Shown: positions 29,213 to 38,119 of the stretch, piece after piece | Layout of the letters: each line of letters opens with the position of its first letter | How positions within the stretch are numbered: position 1 is the first letter of the stretch | DNA from: Paraburkholderia sp. BL10I2N1 | GTDB taxonomy: Bacteria > Pseudomonadota > Gammaproteobacteria > Burkholderiales > Burkholderiaceae | Direction: 5' to 3' | NCBI RefSeq assembly: GCF_004361815.1 | Contig: NZ_SNWA01000002.1 | Coordinates: 868,001 to 932,000 of the forward strand | DNA length: 64,000 nucleotides | Notes under the pieces: generated by a model | What the model saw: only the letters and a program-made list of their open reading frames with translations | The model's database searches: none | Told to the model about the DNA's origin: nothing | Program-made: the position numbers and the translations under genes

Positions 29213-30166
29213 TCAACGCCCGCGGATCAGCGGCGCCGGTGACGACGCCGAGGGCTCGAAGCTGCGCTCCGCGAGCCACACTTCCTGCAGGAGCCAGTCG
29301 CGAAACGACGCAAGATGCGGCAGGTCGCCCTGCTCCGGCCGCGTTACGAGCCAGTAAGACTGATGCCCATCCACGTGCACGTTCAGCACCTGCGTGAGCT
29401 GCCCGGTAGCGAGTTCACGCGCAATCATATGACGATCGGCGATCGTAATACCGAGGCCGTCGATGGCCGCGCGGATCGCGAGATCCAGCAAGTCGAATTC
29501 GTAGCCTCCGGCGGTATCGACGCCCTCGATTCCCGCCGCTTTCAGCCAGTGCTGCCACGTCTGAAAGCGCTGATCGTCGCTGGCGAGCACATGCAGCAGC
29601 GTGAACTGGTTGACGTCGATTGCCTGCTGGCCCGCCTGCCGCGCGAGCAGCGCCGGGGAGCACACGGCCACGTGCCGTTCGTTCATCAGGAGGCGGCTGT
29701 CGAGCCCTTCCCATTCGCCATTGCCAAAGCGGATCGTGCAATCGAGCACACTCGACTCCGCGAGGCTGTCCTCGACGCGCGTCGACAGGCTCAGTTCGAG
29801 TTCGGGATGCTCGTCGCGCAGACGGCCAAGGCGAGGCATCAGCCAGCGGCTGGCGAAGGTAGGTGGCGCGTTGATCCGCAGGCGGTTGAGGTGCGTCTTC
29901 TCCTGAATGCTGCGCACCGTCAGTTCGATCCGGTCGAATGAATGCTGCAACGCCTGCAGCAGCACGCGCCCGGCCGCGGACAGTTCGAGGTGATGGTGGC
30001 GGCGCTGCAGCAACGGCTCACCGAGTTGCTCCTCCAGCTGGCGCACCTGCCGGCTGACCGCGCTCTGCGTGACGTTCAGCAGTTCGGCCGCGCGGGTGAA
30101 ACTGCCCGTGCGACCGGCCACTTCGAAGGCTTTGAGCGCGTTCAGCGCGGGCATTTTTCGTTTCAA
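29213..30166 (-). CDS. LysR-family regulator (GcvA-like)
   Basis: The 317-residue protein has an N-terminal winged helix-turn-helix (LNALKAFEVAGRTGSFTRAAELLNVTQSAVSRQVRQLEEQLG) and a periplasmic-binding-like effector domain (RLRINAPPTFASRWLMPRLGRL). The PALNALKAFE start places it in the GcvA/AmpR-type branch. It lies between the LivK-type gene and the aldehyde dehydrogenase gene, all on the minus strand, and is the best candidate for control of the aldehyde/sugar-acid genes downstream. The ligand is unknown. Confidence 0.92.
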   Translation of the reverse strand: MKRKMPALNALKAFEVAGRTGSFTRAAELLNVTQSAVSRQVRQLEEQLGEPLLQRRHHHLELSAAGRVLLQALQHSFDRIELTVRSIQEKTHLNRLRINAPPTFASRWLMPRLGRLRDEHPELELSLSTRVEDSLAESSVLDCTIRFGNGEWEGLDSRLLMNERHVAVCSPALLARQAGQQAIDVNQFTLLHVLASDDQRFQTWQHWLKAAGIEGVDTAGGYEFDLLDLAIRAAIDGLGITIADRHMIARELATGQLTQVLNVHVDGHQSYWLVTRPEQGDLPHLASFRDWLLQEVWLAERSFEPSASSPAPLIRGR

Positions 30167-30274
30167 GGGCGTCTCTGGGCGGATGCGGCGAACCGGTCGC
30201 CATTTTACGCGAGGGTACGCGTCCGCCCAGATACTGCCCAGATGCCGCCGTCAGGCTCCGGCCTCAGTTGCCGA

Positions 30275-31420
30275 TCAGGTTCCGCCGATCGTCCGCAGAC
30301 TCTTCCATTGCCCCTGCTCGACTTCGAACAGCGTATAAGGCGGCTTGATCAGGTCGCCGTACGGGTCGAACGAGATCTTGCCGGTCACACCCGTCACCGA
30401 AACCTTCGCGAGACTGTCGACGATTTTCTGACGGTCAAGCGAATTCGCGTCCTCGATGGCCCTGGTCATCGCGAGTGCCGCGTCGTAGGCGAACGGGGCG
30501 TACAGCTCGACGTCCTGATTGAAGCGCGCCTTGTAACGCTTGCCGAACTCCTGCGCCGCGGGCAGCTTGTCCAGCGCCGGACCCGGCTCCAGATCCTGGG
30601 TCTTCTCTCCCGACGCGCCCGCGATCTGCAGGAACGCGGCGCTCTTGAGCGCGCCCGCGCCGAACAGTTGCGCGTTGATCCCGAGCGAGCGCATCTGTTT
30701 GACGAGCATGGCCCCCTGCTCGTCCAGACCGCCGAAGAAGATCACGTCGACGTTCTTGCTCTTGAGCGTCGTCAGAATCGCGCGGAAGTCGACCGCCTTG
30801 TCGTTCGTGAATTCGCGATCGACGACGTTGCCGTTCGCTTCCTTCACGCCCTTCTCGAACGCGTCGGCGAGACCCTGCCCGAACGCCGTCCGGTCGTCGA
30901 TGATGCCGATGCGCTTCGCCTTCATCTGTTCGACCACAAAGTGGCCCGCGACCACGCCGCCGACGCCGTCATGGCCCATGGTCCGGAACACGTTCTTGAA
31001 GCCCTGCTTCGTGAGCGCGGGGTTGGTCGAGCCCGGCGTGATCATCGCGACACTCGCCTGGTGGTAGACCGCCGATGCCGGAATACTGCATCCCGAGTTG
31101 TAGTGGCCGATCACGCCCACCACCCCATCGTCAACCAGCTTCTGGGCGACCTGGATTGCCACACGCGGGTCCGCCTGATCGTCCTGCACGTCGAGCACGA
31201 ACTTGACCGGCTTGCCGCCGATTGTCGGATGCTTCGCGTTCTCCTCATCGAGCGCCAGTTGCGCGCCGAATTGCAGATCCTTGCCGACCCGCGCGACAGG
31301 ACCCGTCAATGGCCCGGCGAAACCAATCTTGACGACCTCGGGATCGGCGGCCCAGGACGAAGGTATCTGCGCGCCCAGTGCGCAGACTGCGAGACTCAAA
31401 AGCCAATAGCGGCGATTCAT
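30275..31420 (-). CDS. Branched-chain amino-acid-type ABC transporter substrate-binding protein (LivK-like)
   Basis: This 381-residue protein has a signal peptide (YWLLSLAVCALGAQIPSSWA|AD) and a type I periplasmic binding fold (VKIGFAGPLTGPVARVGKDLQFGAQLALDEEN, GHYNSGCSIPASAVY, FRTMGHDGVGGVVAGHFV). It would capture an amino acid or similar small molecule in the periplasm. No permease or ATPase genes lie beside it, so it must share membrane parts with another system. It follows a DadA-like oxidoreductase gene by about 120 bases, suggesting the two serve one substrate. Confidence 0.92.
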   Translation of the reverse strand: MNRRYWLLSLAVCALGAQIPSSWAADPEVVKIGFAGPLTGPVARVGKDLQFGAQLALDEENAKHPTIGGKPVKFVLDVQDDQADPRVAIQVAQKLVDDGVVGVIGHYNSGCSIPASAVYHQASVAMITPGSTNPALTKQGFKNVFRTMGHDGVGGVVAGHFVVEQMKAKRIGIIDDRTAFGQGLADAFEKGVKEANGNVVDREFTNDKAVDFRAILTTLKSKNVDVIFFGGLDEQGAMLVKQMRSLGINAQLFGAGALKSAAFLQIAGASGEKTQDLEPGPALDKLPAAQEFGKRYKARFNQDVELYAPFAYDAALAMTRAIEDANSLDRQKIVDSLAKVSVTGVTGKISFDPYGDLIKPPYTLFEVEQGQWKSLRTIGGT

Positions 31421-31539
31421 GATGCGCTCCTTGCGGTATTTGGCGTCGCGCGTTTGTGTATGTCGACTGACCCGACGCGCGACACGTCGAAGTCGTCCTG
31501 CGGTGCGTACTGCAAAAATCGAAAATCGTCAGTCGTCTG

Positions 31540-32793
31540 CTAATGCGCCTGCCTCGCACGGTGGAAACGCGTCGCCGCATACGGGGCGAGGTCGAGCGGT
31601 GGATTGCGCCGCGCCACCAGGTCGGCGACGATGCGCCCGCTGATACCCGCGAGCGTCAAACCCAGATGCTGGTGACCGAAGGCGTAGATCACACGCTCGC
31701 TCGCCCGGGCGCGCCCGAGCACCGGCACACCGTCAGGCAGCGTCGGGCGAAAGCCGAGCCAGCTGCTGTCGGGCTGCGCCAGCGCGGGCAAGGCGCGCTT
31801 CGACGAAAACGTCAGCAGATCGAGCAGCGAGCGGTTGCGGGTATCGCTGAAACCACCCAGCTCGACCGTCCCCGCGACGCGGATGCCGTCGCTCATCGGC
31901 GTCATATAGAAGCCTCGTTCCGCCCAGCCGACAGGTCGCGAGATCAGCTGAGCCGTGCCCGGATAGCGCACGTGATAGCCGCGTTCGGTATCGAGCGGCA
32001 CGACGTCGCCGCATTGCCGCGCAAATTTCGCGGAACGCGCGCCCGTGGCGATCACCGCGTAATCGAAGCGACGTGGCGCGTCGCCTTCGACGCTCAGCGT
32101 CGCACCGTCTGCGGCAGGTTGCACGGCATTCACCGCCGAACGCTCGAACGTGAGTCCGCACCCCCTCAGCTGTTCGAATAGCGTCTGCAAAAAACCCGGC
32201 GGATCCGAGAAATGCCAGCTGTCCTTGAAAAGCACGCCGCGCTCGAAGATCGGCGCAAGCGATGGTTCGAGTTGCCGGATGTCCGCGGCGGCCAGCACGT
32301 CGAATGCGACACCCAGTTGTTGGCGCAGGTCGAGGGTCGGCCGTGATGCGTCAAACGATGCCGCACTGGAGTACAGGTACAGGCACTCGCGCGGCCGCAC
32401 GAACTCCGCGAGTGACGCTCCGGCGAGGAGCGGTGCGTAACCCTCCTGCGCATGCGCGAGCAAGGCGGCAAGCGCGCCGGCGCTCGCCTCGTAGCGGCGC
32501 GGCATCGAACTCATCAGAAAACGCACGAGCCACGGCGCAATCTGCGGCAGATAGCTCCAGCGCAGCCGGAACGGACTCGAGGCCGACAGCAGAAAGCGCG
32601 GCAGATCACGAAATACGGACGGGTTGTTCACCGGGATGCACGCATAAGGCGCGAACGTCCCGGCGTTGCCGAATGACGCGCCCTGTGCGACGCCCGATGG
32701 ATCGAACATCGTCACGCGGTGTCCGTCACGCATGAGCCAGGCAGCGCTCGCGAGCCCGATAAACCCGGCGCCTACGATGGCAACTTCCGCCAT
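31540..32793 (-). CDS. DadA-like FAD-dependent amino-acid/amine oxidoreductase
   Basis: The 417-residue flavoprotein opens with the Rossmann FAD motif VAIVGAGFIGLASAAWLMRDGHRVTMFD and belongs to the DAO/DadA superfamily (GASFGNAGTF, VIATGARSAKFA, GYHVRYPG, GFRPTLPDGVPVLG, GHQHLGLTLA). It should oxidise a D-amino acid or secondary amine to the keto acid. ATG at 32793 follows GGGAGGCAGG; the longer frame upstream adds low-complexity Arg-rich sequence. It is transcribed divergently from a MocR-type regulator and upstream of a LivK-type binding protein. Confidence 0.9.
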   Translation of the reverse strand: MAEVAIVGAGFIGLASAAWLMRDGHRVTMFDPSGVAQGASFGNAGTFAPYACIPVNNPSVFRDLPRFLLSASSPFRLRWSYLPQIAPWLVRFLMSSMPRRYEASAGALAALLAHAQEGYAPLLAGASLAEFVRPRECLYLYSSAASFDASRPTLDLRQQLGVAFDVLAAADIRQLEPSLAPIFERGVLFKDSWHFSDPPGFLQTLFEQLRGCGLTFERSAVNAVQPAADGATLSVEGDAPRRFDYAVIATGARSAKFARQCGDVVPLDTERGYHVRYPGTAQLISRPVGWAERGFYMTPMSDGIRVAGTVELGGFSDTRNRSLLDLLTFSSKRALPALAQPDSSWLGFRPTLPDGVPVLGRARASERVIYAFGHQHLGLTLAGISGRIVADLVARRNPPLDLAPYAATRFHRARQAH

Positions 32794-33084
32794 TACCTGC
32801 CTCCCCGCGTCGCGGCTTCGCCGCTGCCTGACAGCCAATACGAAAGGCGCGCCGCCGCCCTGATGTTGCGAAGACCCGCGTTCACGCAAACCCAAAGCTC
32901 ATCGCAGGCGCTGGGCACAGGCTCGTTAGCGAATGTTGCAGCGCTGAGCGCGCTAAAAGCCTGCGCGACGGGAGCGCGGGCCGGTGCCCGGACTGTCATG
33001 CGAAGTCTCGACAAGAAGGGGTTGGCGAGGGGCCTCACGGCCAGCGAACTGCGAACACACCAGACAAACCATGACATCTAGAAT

Positions 33085-33127
33085 CACACAAGATTTTTTT
33101 GTGTGCAATTAAAAGACTCATTGTGTG
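33085..33127. promoter_or_regulatory. Candidate MocR operator: TTGTGTG repeats
   Basis: CACACAA at 33085-33091 and TTGTGTG at 33099-33105 form a perfect 7-bp inverted repeat with a 7-base spacer. A second TTGTGTG at 33121-33127 is a direct repeat 22 bases further, two helix turns away. The site lies between the divergent DadA-like and MocR genes. MocR proteins are known to bind repeated sites in such divergent regions. Binding is inference. Confidence 0.45.
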
Positions 33128-33270
33128 GCATGGGAGTTTCCCTGGATTCGCATTGGCGCGGTCCTTGCGCGTGTGTAAGAAGATTGCTCTGAGCTTTATC
33201 TGGTATAGAATCCTTGGACTTGTCGCAAACATGCGGACAAACCCGGTTTTGTATGGAGACACGCAAGAGA

Positions 33271-34692
33271 ATGGCTTCCGGCAAAGAGGAATCGCGCGCC
33301 GCGAACGGCGGAGACAGGACAAACGGCGCGCCAGCTCAGACAAAGCGTGCGACCTATGTCGAGGTGTCGAGCTCGATCGAAGACGAAATCCGCAGCGGCG
33401 TCTATCCGCCGGGCAGCCGGCTGCCGCCTCAGCGCCAGCTCGCGACAGAGCTGGGCATCAATGTGTCGACCGTGTCGCGCGCCTACAAGGAGTTGCAGCT
33501 TCGCGGGCTCGTGATCGGCAGCAAGCGGCGCGGCTCGCTCGTGACGGGCGGCGCGATGCCGAGCGTCGAACCTGCGCGCGTCTCGAACGGCGGAGCGATC
33601 GATTTGACCGTCAACCGGCCCGCCACCGGCGAATTCCTGACCTGCCTCGCGCGCACGCTGGCCGACTTGCCGCGCGACCCCCGCTATCCATCATTGCAGG
33701 AATATCAGCCCCCGCAAGGGCCGCTGTGGGCGCGCGCCGCGGGTGCGAAATGGATGACCGCGCCTGGCTTCGCGCCATCGCCGGATCATGTGGTGGTGAC
33801 AAGCGGCGCGCAGCATGGCCTCTACGCAGTGCTGAACAGCCTGATCGGCACGGACGGCATCATCCTCGCCGACCAGCTGACCTATTACGGCCTGAAGGCG
33901 CTCGCGCCGGTCTTCCAGTTCGAGATCGTCGGCGTGCCGAGCGACAGCGACGGCCTTCTGCCCGACGAAGTGGACCGCATCTGCCGCCGCACCCAGGTGA
34001 AGGCGATCTTCACGGTGCCGAACCTGCAGAATCCGACCGTCACGACGATGAGCCTCGGACGCCGGATGGCGCTCGTCGACGTCGCGCGCCGCCACAACGT
34101 GGTGATCATCGAAGACGACGTGTACGGCCCGCTCGTCTCCCAGCGGCTGCCCACTCTCGCGAGCCTGTGCCCCGAACTGACGTTCCACATCGCCGCGACT
34201 TCGAAGATCCTGGCCCCGGGTCTTCGGCTCGGTTATCTGCTGAGCCCGCCGGAAAGCTCGGCGTTGTGCGCGGAAGCCGTGCGGACGACCGCCTGGATGC
34301 CGGCGCCGATGTCGATGCTGATCGCAACGATCTGGATCGAGGACGGCACTGCGCGCCACATCATGGACGCGCAGCTCGCGGAAATCCGCGCGCGCCGGGA
34401 TCTGGCTCGCGAACTGCTGCCACAGGAATACCTCGAGTCCGACGCGGCCTGCATGTTCGTCTGGCTCAAATTGCCGCCACCCTGGCGCGCCGACGATTTC
34501 GCCGCCAACGCCAAGGCACGCGGTGTGATCGTCATGCCATCGTCGGCTTTCGCAGTCGACCGCTCGGAAATCGAACATGGCGTGCGGATCAATCTGGCAT
34601 GCGCATCGAGCCGCGACCAGCTCGTCAGCGCGTTGCGCCTGCTGGCCGGCACGCTGAAGGACCGGCCGCGCGCGCTATTTGGCACTATTTGA
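33271..34692 (+). CDS. MocR-type regulator (GntR helix-turn-helix fused to class I aminotransferase fold)
   Basis: The product is about 473 residues. A GntR winged helix (YVEVSSSIEDEIRSGVYPPGSRLPPQRQLATELGINVSTVSRAYKEL) is followed by a fold-type I PLP-aminotransferase domain (VVTSGAQHGLYAVL, FTVPNLQNPTVTTMS, IIEDDVYGPL, and the PLP lysine in ATSKILAPGLRLGYL). Such proteins use PLP or a PLP adduct as the signal. ATG at 33271 follows GGAG at 12 bases; ATG at 33253 (METRKRM) is an alternative. It is divergent from the DadA-like gene, which it probably controls. Confidence 0.9.
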   Translation: MASGKEESRAANGGDRTNGAPAQTKRATYVEVSSSIEDEIRSGVYPPGSRLPPQRQLATELGINVSTVSRAYKELQLRGLVIGSKRRGSLVTGGAMPSVEPARVSNGGAIDLTVNRPATGEFLTCLARTLADLPRDPRYPSLQEYQPPQGPLWARAAGAKWMTAPGFAPSPDHVVVTSGAQHGLYAVLNSLIGTDGIILADQLTYYGLKALAPVFQFEIVGVPSDSDGLLPDEVDRICRRTQVKAIFTVPNLQNPTVTTMSLGRRMALVDVARRHNVVIIEDDVYGPLVSQRLPTLASLCPELTFHIAATSKILAPGLRLGYLLSPPESSALCAEAVRTTAWMPAPMSMLIATIWIEDGTARHIMDAQLAEIRARRDLARELLPQEYLESDAACMFVWLKLPPPWRADDFAANAKARGVIVMPSSAFAVDRSEIEHGVRINLACASSRDQLVSALRLLAGTLKDRPRALFGTI

Positions 34693-34783
34693 GGGGCATA
34701 ACGACACAGTCCCGTCATCAATGTGACACGCATACCCTGCAGGATCGAAAGTTCCCCCCACCCGCTCCCCCAGGGCCCAGGCC

Positions 34784-36370
34784 ATGCCAGAACTCTCATA
34801 CCCGCGAACGGAAGCAGCAACCGGGCGAGGCCGCAGCATCAGCCTCATCGTCTTTCTGGGTGTGATCGCTGTCGGCGCCTTCTATGTCGCCACGCATCTG
34901 ATCGACGATCTGCAGCCATTCCGCCAGGGTTCGTACTTCCCGTACTTCCTGCTCGGCATCGCGCTCCTGATCGCCTTGGGCTTCGAGTTCGTCAACGGCT
35001 TCCACGACACCGCCAACGCCGTCGCCACCGTGATCTACACCCATTCGCTGACGCCTAACCTGGCGGTTGTCTGGTCCGGCGCATGGAATTTTCTCGGCGT
35101 GCTGACGTCGAGCGGCGCGGTCGCCTTCGGCATCCTGCAGTTGCTGCCGGTCGAACTGATTCTGCAGGTCGGCAGCAGTGCAGGCTTCGCGATGGTGTTC
35201 GCGCTCCTGATCGCCGCGATCATCTGGAATCTCGGTACCTGGTATTTCGGCCTCCCGTCGTCCAGTTCGCACACGCTGATCGGTTCGATCATCGGCGTCG
35301 GCCTCATGAACCAGTTGCTGCACGGCGCGTCGGGCACGAGCGGAGTCGACTGGAGCCAGGCGCTCGGCGTCGGCAAGTCGCTGCTGTTCTCGCCAATTGT
35401 CGGCTTTCTGCTGGCCGGCCTGCTGCTGCTGATCCTCAAGGCGGTCGTGCGCGTGCCGGCGCTCTATGCCGAACCGGTCGGCAAGGAGCCGCCGCCGTTC
35501 TGGATCCGCTGCCTGCTGATCCTGACCTGCACGGGTGTTTCGTTTGCCCACGGCTCGAACGACGGCCAGAAAGGCATGGGCCTCATCATGCTGATCCTGA
35601 TCGGTACGGTGCCCACCGCCTACGCGCTGAACAAGGCCGTCACGCCCGCCGAAACGCAAACCTTCCTCGCCGTCGCGCAGCAGGCCGCTGCGGTGCTCGA
35701 CCGCTACACAAACGGCGCGCCGATGTCGACCGATCCGCGTGCCGATGTCGAAGCCTTCGTGCGCACCCGCGAACTCACGCCCGCGACCGTGCCGGCGTTG
35801 AAACAGCTGACGCTCCAGATCGGCCAGCAGGTCGGTGCGTCCGGTTCGATGGCCAACGTCCCGAGAGACATCGTCGACAACGTGCGCAACAACATGTATG
35901 TCGCATCCGAAGCGATCCGCCTGATGACGAAAGCGAAGCAACCCGCGTTCGCCCCGGACGACTTCAAGGCCATCGACAACTTCCGGCACCAGACCGATCA
36001 CGCGACCAAGTTCATTCCGACGTGGGTGAAAGTGGCGGTCGCGATTGCACTCGGGCTCGGCACGATGGTCGGCTGGAAGCGGATCGTCGTGACGGTCGGG
36101 GAGAAGATCGGCAAGCAGCATCTGACCTACGGCCAGGGGGCATCGGCGGAACTGGTCGCGATGGTGACGATTGGCGCGGCCGACATGTACGGATTGCCGG
36201 TGTCGACGACGCACGTGCTGTCCTCGGGCGTGGCGGGCACGATGGCCGCCAACGGCTCCGGTCTGCAATGGAACACCGTGCGCAGCCTCGTCATGGCATG
36301 GGTGCTGACGTTGCCGGTGTCGATCGCGCTGTCGGCTGGACTTTACTGGCTGTTCCGCCAGCTTTTCTAG
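34784..36370 (+). CDS. pit: PiT-family inorganic phosphate transporter
   Basis: The 528-residue carrier has the two PiT signature repeats: GFEFVNGFHDTANAVATVIYTHSL near residue 68 and VSFAHGSNDGQKGMGL near residue 250. The paired GLPSSSSHTLIGSIIGVGL and YGLPVSTTHVLSSGVAGTM also match. About ten helices flank a soluble loop (about 290-400). It imports metal-phosphate with protons at low affinity. It converges on the second PPK2 gene, with a shared two-way terminator between them. Confidence 0.93.
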   Translation: MPELSYPRTEAATGRGRSISLIVFLGVIAVGAFYVATHLIDDLQPFRQGSYFPYFLLGIALLIALGFEFVNGFHDTANAVATVIYTHSLTPNLAVVWSGAWNFLGVLTSSGAVAFGILQLLPVELILQVGSSAGFAMVFALLIAAIIWNLGTWYFGLPSSSSHTLIGSIIGVGLMNQLLHGASGTSGVDWSQALGVGKSLLFSPIVGFLLAGLLLLILKAVVRVPALYAEPVGKEPPPFWIRCLLILTCTGVSFAHGSNDGQKGMGLIMLILIGTVPTAYALNKAVTPAETQTFLAVAQQAAAVLDRYTNGAPMSTDPRADVEAFVRTRELTPATVPALKQLTLQIGQQVGASGSMANVPRDIVDNVRNNMYVASEAIRLMTKAKQPAFAPDDFKAIDNFRHQTDHATKFIPTWVKVAVAIALGLGTMVGWKRIVVTVGEKIGKQHLTYGQGASAELVAMVTIGAADMYGLPVSTTHVLSSGVAGTMAANGSGLQWNTVRSLVMAWVLTLPVSIALSAGLYWLFRQLF

Positions 36371-36407
36371 AAAGGGCTGCTGCCAGTCTGTCAGACGAGT
36401 CAGATCG

Positions 36408-36443
36408 AAAAAACGGCGCGCCAAATAAAGGGCGCGCCGTTTT
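36408..36443. terminator. Bidirectional rho-independent terminator
   Basis: A perfect 13-bp stem pairs AAAACGGCGCGCC (36410-36422) with GGCGCGCCGTTTT (36431-36443) around the 8-base loop AAATAAAG. The stem ends in T or A runs on both sides, so it can stop transcription of pit from the left and ppk2 from the right. Confidence 0.9.
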
Positions 36444-36481
36444 CACTTGCCCTGCCCTTTCGGGTGCATCTTTCGAATGAA

Positions 36482-37408
36482 TCAGTACACTTCCGGCACG
36501 ATCATCGACTGCGACACGGGCTGACGGAAGTACTCCGAGTTGTACACGCGATCCGGCAACATGACGAGCGGATGCTCGATCTCGTGATACGGCACCTGGC
36601 TCAGCAGATGGTGAATGCAGTTCAGGCGTGCGCGCTTCTTGTCGACGGCCTGCACGACCCACCACGGCGCTTCGGGAATATGCGAGCGCTGCAGCATCAC
36701 TTCCTTCGCGCGTGTGTACTCCTCCCAGCGACGCCGGCTTTCCAGATCCATCGGGCTCAGTTTCCACTGCTTCAGCGGGTCGAGAATACGATTCTGGAAG
36801 CGGATTTCCTGCTCCTCGTCCGTGATCGAAAACCAGTACTTGACGATCTGGATGCCGCTGCGCACCAGCATCTTTTCGAACTCCGGCACCGAGCGGAAGA
36901 ACTCTTCATATTCGGCGTCGGTACAGAAATTCATCACGCGCTCGACGCCCGCGCGGTTGTACCAGCTGCGGTCGAACAGCACCATTTCGCCCCCCGCCGG
37001 CAAATGCTGCGTGTAGCGCTGGAAATACCACTGCGTGCGCTCGCGGTTGTTCGGCGCAGGCAGCGCCGCAACACGGCACACACGGGGATTCAGACGCTGC
37101 GTGATGCGCTTGATCGCGCCACCCTTGCCGGCCGCGTCGCGGCCTTCGAAGATCACGACCAGCCGGTGGCCCGTGTGCACGATCCAGTCCTGCAGCTTGA
37201 CCAGTTCACCCTGCAGGCGGAACAGTTCGCGGAAGTAGTGCTTGCGCGCTTCGCGCGCCTCGACGGTAAGGCCGTCCGCACCGTCAAGGATGCGGTCGTC
37301 TACTTCCATCTCGAGTTCCTCATCGTACGCATCGATGAGATCTTCTTCGAAGCGGCGCTGGCGTTCGGCGAACGAAGCCGCGTCGTGAGCCATGTCATTT
37401 TCTTTCAT
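36482..37408 (-). CDS. ppk2: Polyphosphate kinase 2 (PPK2), second copy
   Basis: This 308-residue enzyme keeps Walker A FEGRDAAGKGG (87-97), catalytic DRSWYNR (about 146-152) and the C-terminal KKRARLNCIHHLLSQVPY. Compared with the copy at 14.9 kb it has an acidic N-terminal extension of about 30 residues (EEDLIDAYDEELEMEVDD), so the two are old paralogues rather than a recent duplication. AGGAG upstream fixes the ATG at 37408. It interconverts polyphosphate and nucleotide phosphates. Position opposite pit again couples PPK2 with phosphate uptake. Confidence 0.92.
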   Translation of the reverse strand: MKENDMAHDAASFAERQRRFEEDLIDAYDEELEMEVDDRILDGADGLTVEAREARKHYFRELFRLQGELVKLQDWIVHTGHRLVVIFEGRDAAGKGGAIKRITQRLNPRVCRVAALPAPNNRERTQWYFQRYTQHLPAGGEMVLFDRSWYNRAGVERVMNFCTDAEYEEFFRSVPEFEKMLVRSGIQIVKYWFSITDEEQEIRFQNRILDPLKQWKLSPMDLESRRRWEEYTRAKEVMLQRSHIPEAPWWVVQAVDKKRARLNCIHHLLSQVPYHEIEHPLVMLPDRVYNSEYFRQPVSQSMIVPEVY

Positions 37409-37563
37409 CGCGGATCTCCTGTGCGGCTGGAAGGCACTGCTCGCGCCGTGCACGGCGGCATCGAAGGGACGATTATCGAAGCGCGAAGTGTCAACGATGT
37501 TACCTGGCGGTGCCAGTGACAACCGCCGGTCAGGGAGGGGGAACAGCACATCATCGCGAGATT

Positions 37564-37947
37564 TTAAACGCGCAACGGCCGCGCGAAGCTCAGCTCGTGG
37601 CCATCCGGATCGACGATATGGAAGTAGCGTTCGCCCCATGGCGCGTCCGAAGGCGGAAACTCCGGCCGCAAGCCGGCAGCCAGCGCTTTCTGGTAGACGC
37701 CATCGACGTCGGACACGTACACGATCACCCGGCCCCACCAGTTGATCGGGCCGCGCGTGTCGGCAATCAGGTTCAGAAACGACATGCCAAAGGCAAACGA
37801 TGTAAAGGCCTCATCTGGGCCGCCAAACTTGCGCGGAAAACCCAAGGCCTCGTAAAACGGCACGGCGCGCGCCATATCGTGTGTGGCGAGTGTGATCGCG
37901 CTCAGCGATTCGATGAGCGGCTCGGCCTGGCCGGATGTCGGGTTCAT
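37564..37947 (-). CDS. VOC-family (glyoxalase-fold) protein
   Basis: The 127-residue protein has the vicinal-oxygen-chelate fold: SLSAITLATHDMARAVPFYEALGF at the start and YFHIVDPDGHELSFARPL at the end, with a metal-type Glu/His pattern (THDM, DGHEL). It is similar to lactoylglutathione lyase or dioxygenase-like small enzymes, but the substrate cannot be named. GAAGGAG nine bases before the ATG at 37947 supports this start over the longer frame. Confidence 0.85.
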   Translation of the reverse strand: MNPTSGQAEPLIESLSAITLATHDMARAVPFYEALGFPRKFGGPDEAFTSFAFGMSFLNLIADTRGPINWWGRVIVYVSDVDGVYQKALAAGLRPEFPPSDAPWGERYFHIVDPDGHELSFARPLRV

Positions 37948-38119
37948 TGCGTCGCGCTCCTTCCTGTGCAAGGCATATGTCAGCAAGTGTCTCACATACG
38001 CCATGGCAAACGATGCAGGCCGCGCCCGCATCGGCGGCGGTCGCTGACCGCCATCCGGCGCATCTTGAAAACCGGTGAGCGGCCCTGCATGTGGTTTTCC
38101 ATTTACCCGGAGCCCGATC

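Noticed and set aside
29942..31543. 533-codon open frame on the plus strand
   Set aside because: It is antisense to the LysR and LivK-type genes, which have clear domains.
33099..34865. 588-codon open frame on the plus strand
   Set aside because: It is an out-of-frame shadow of the MocR gene with Arg/Ala-rich filler and no domain.
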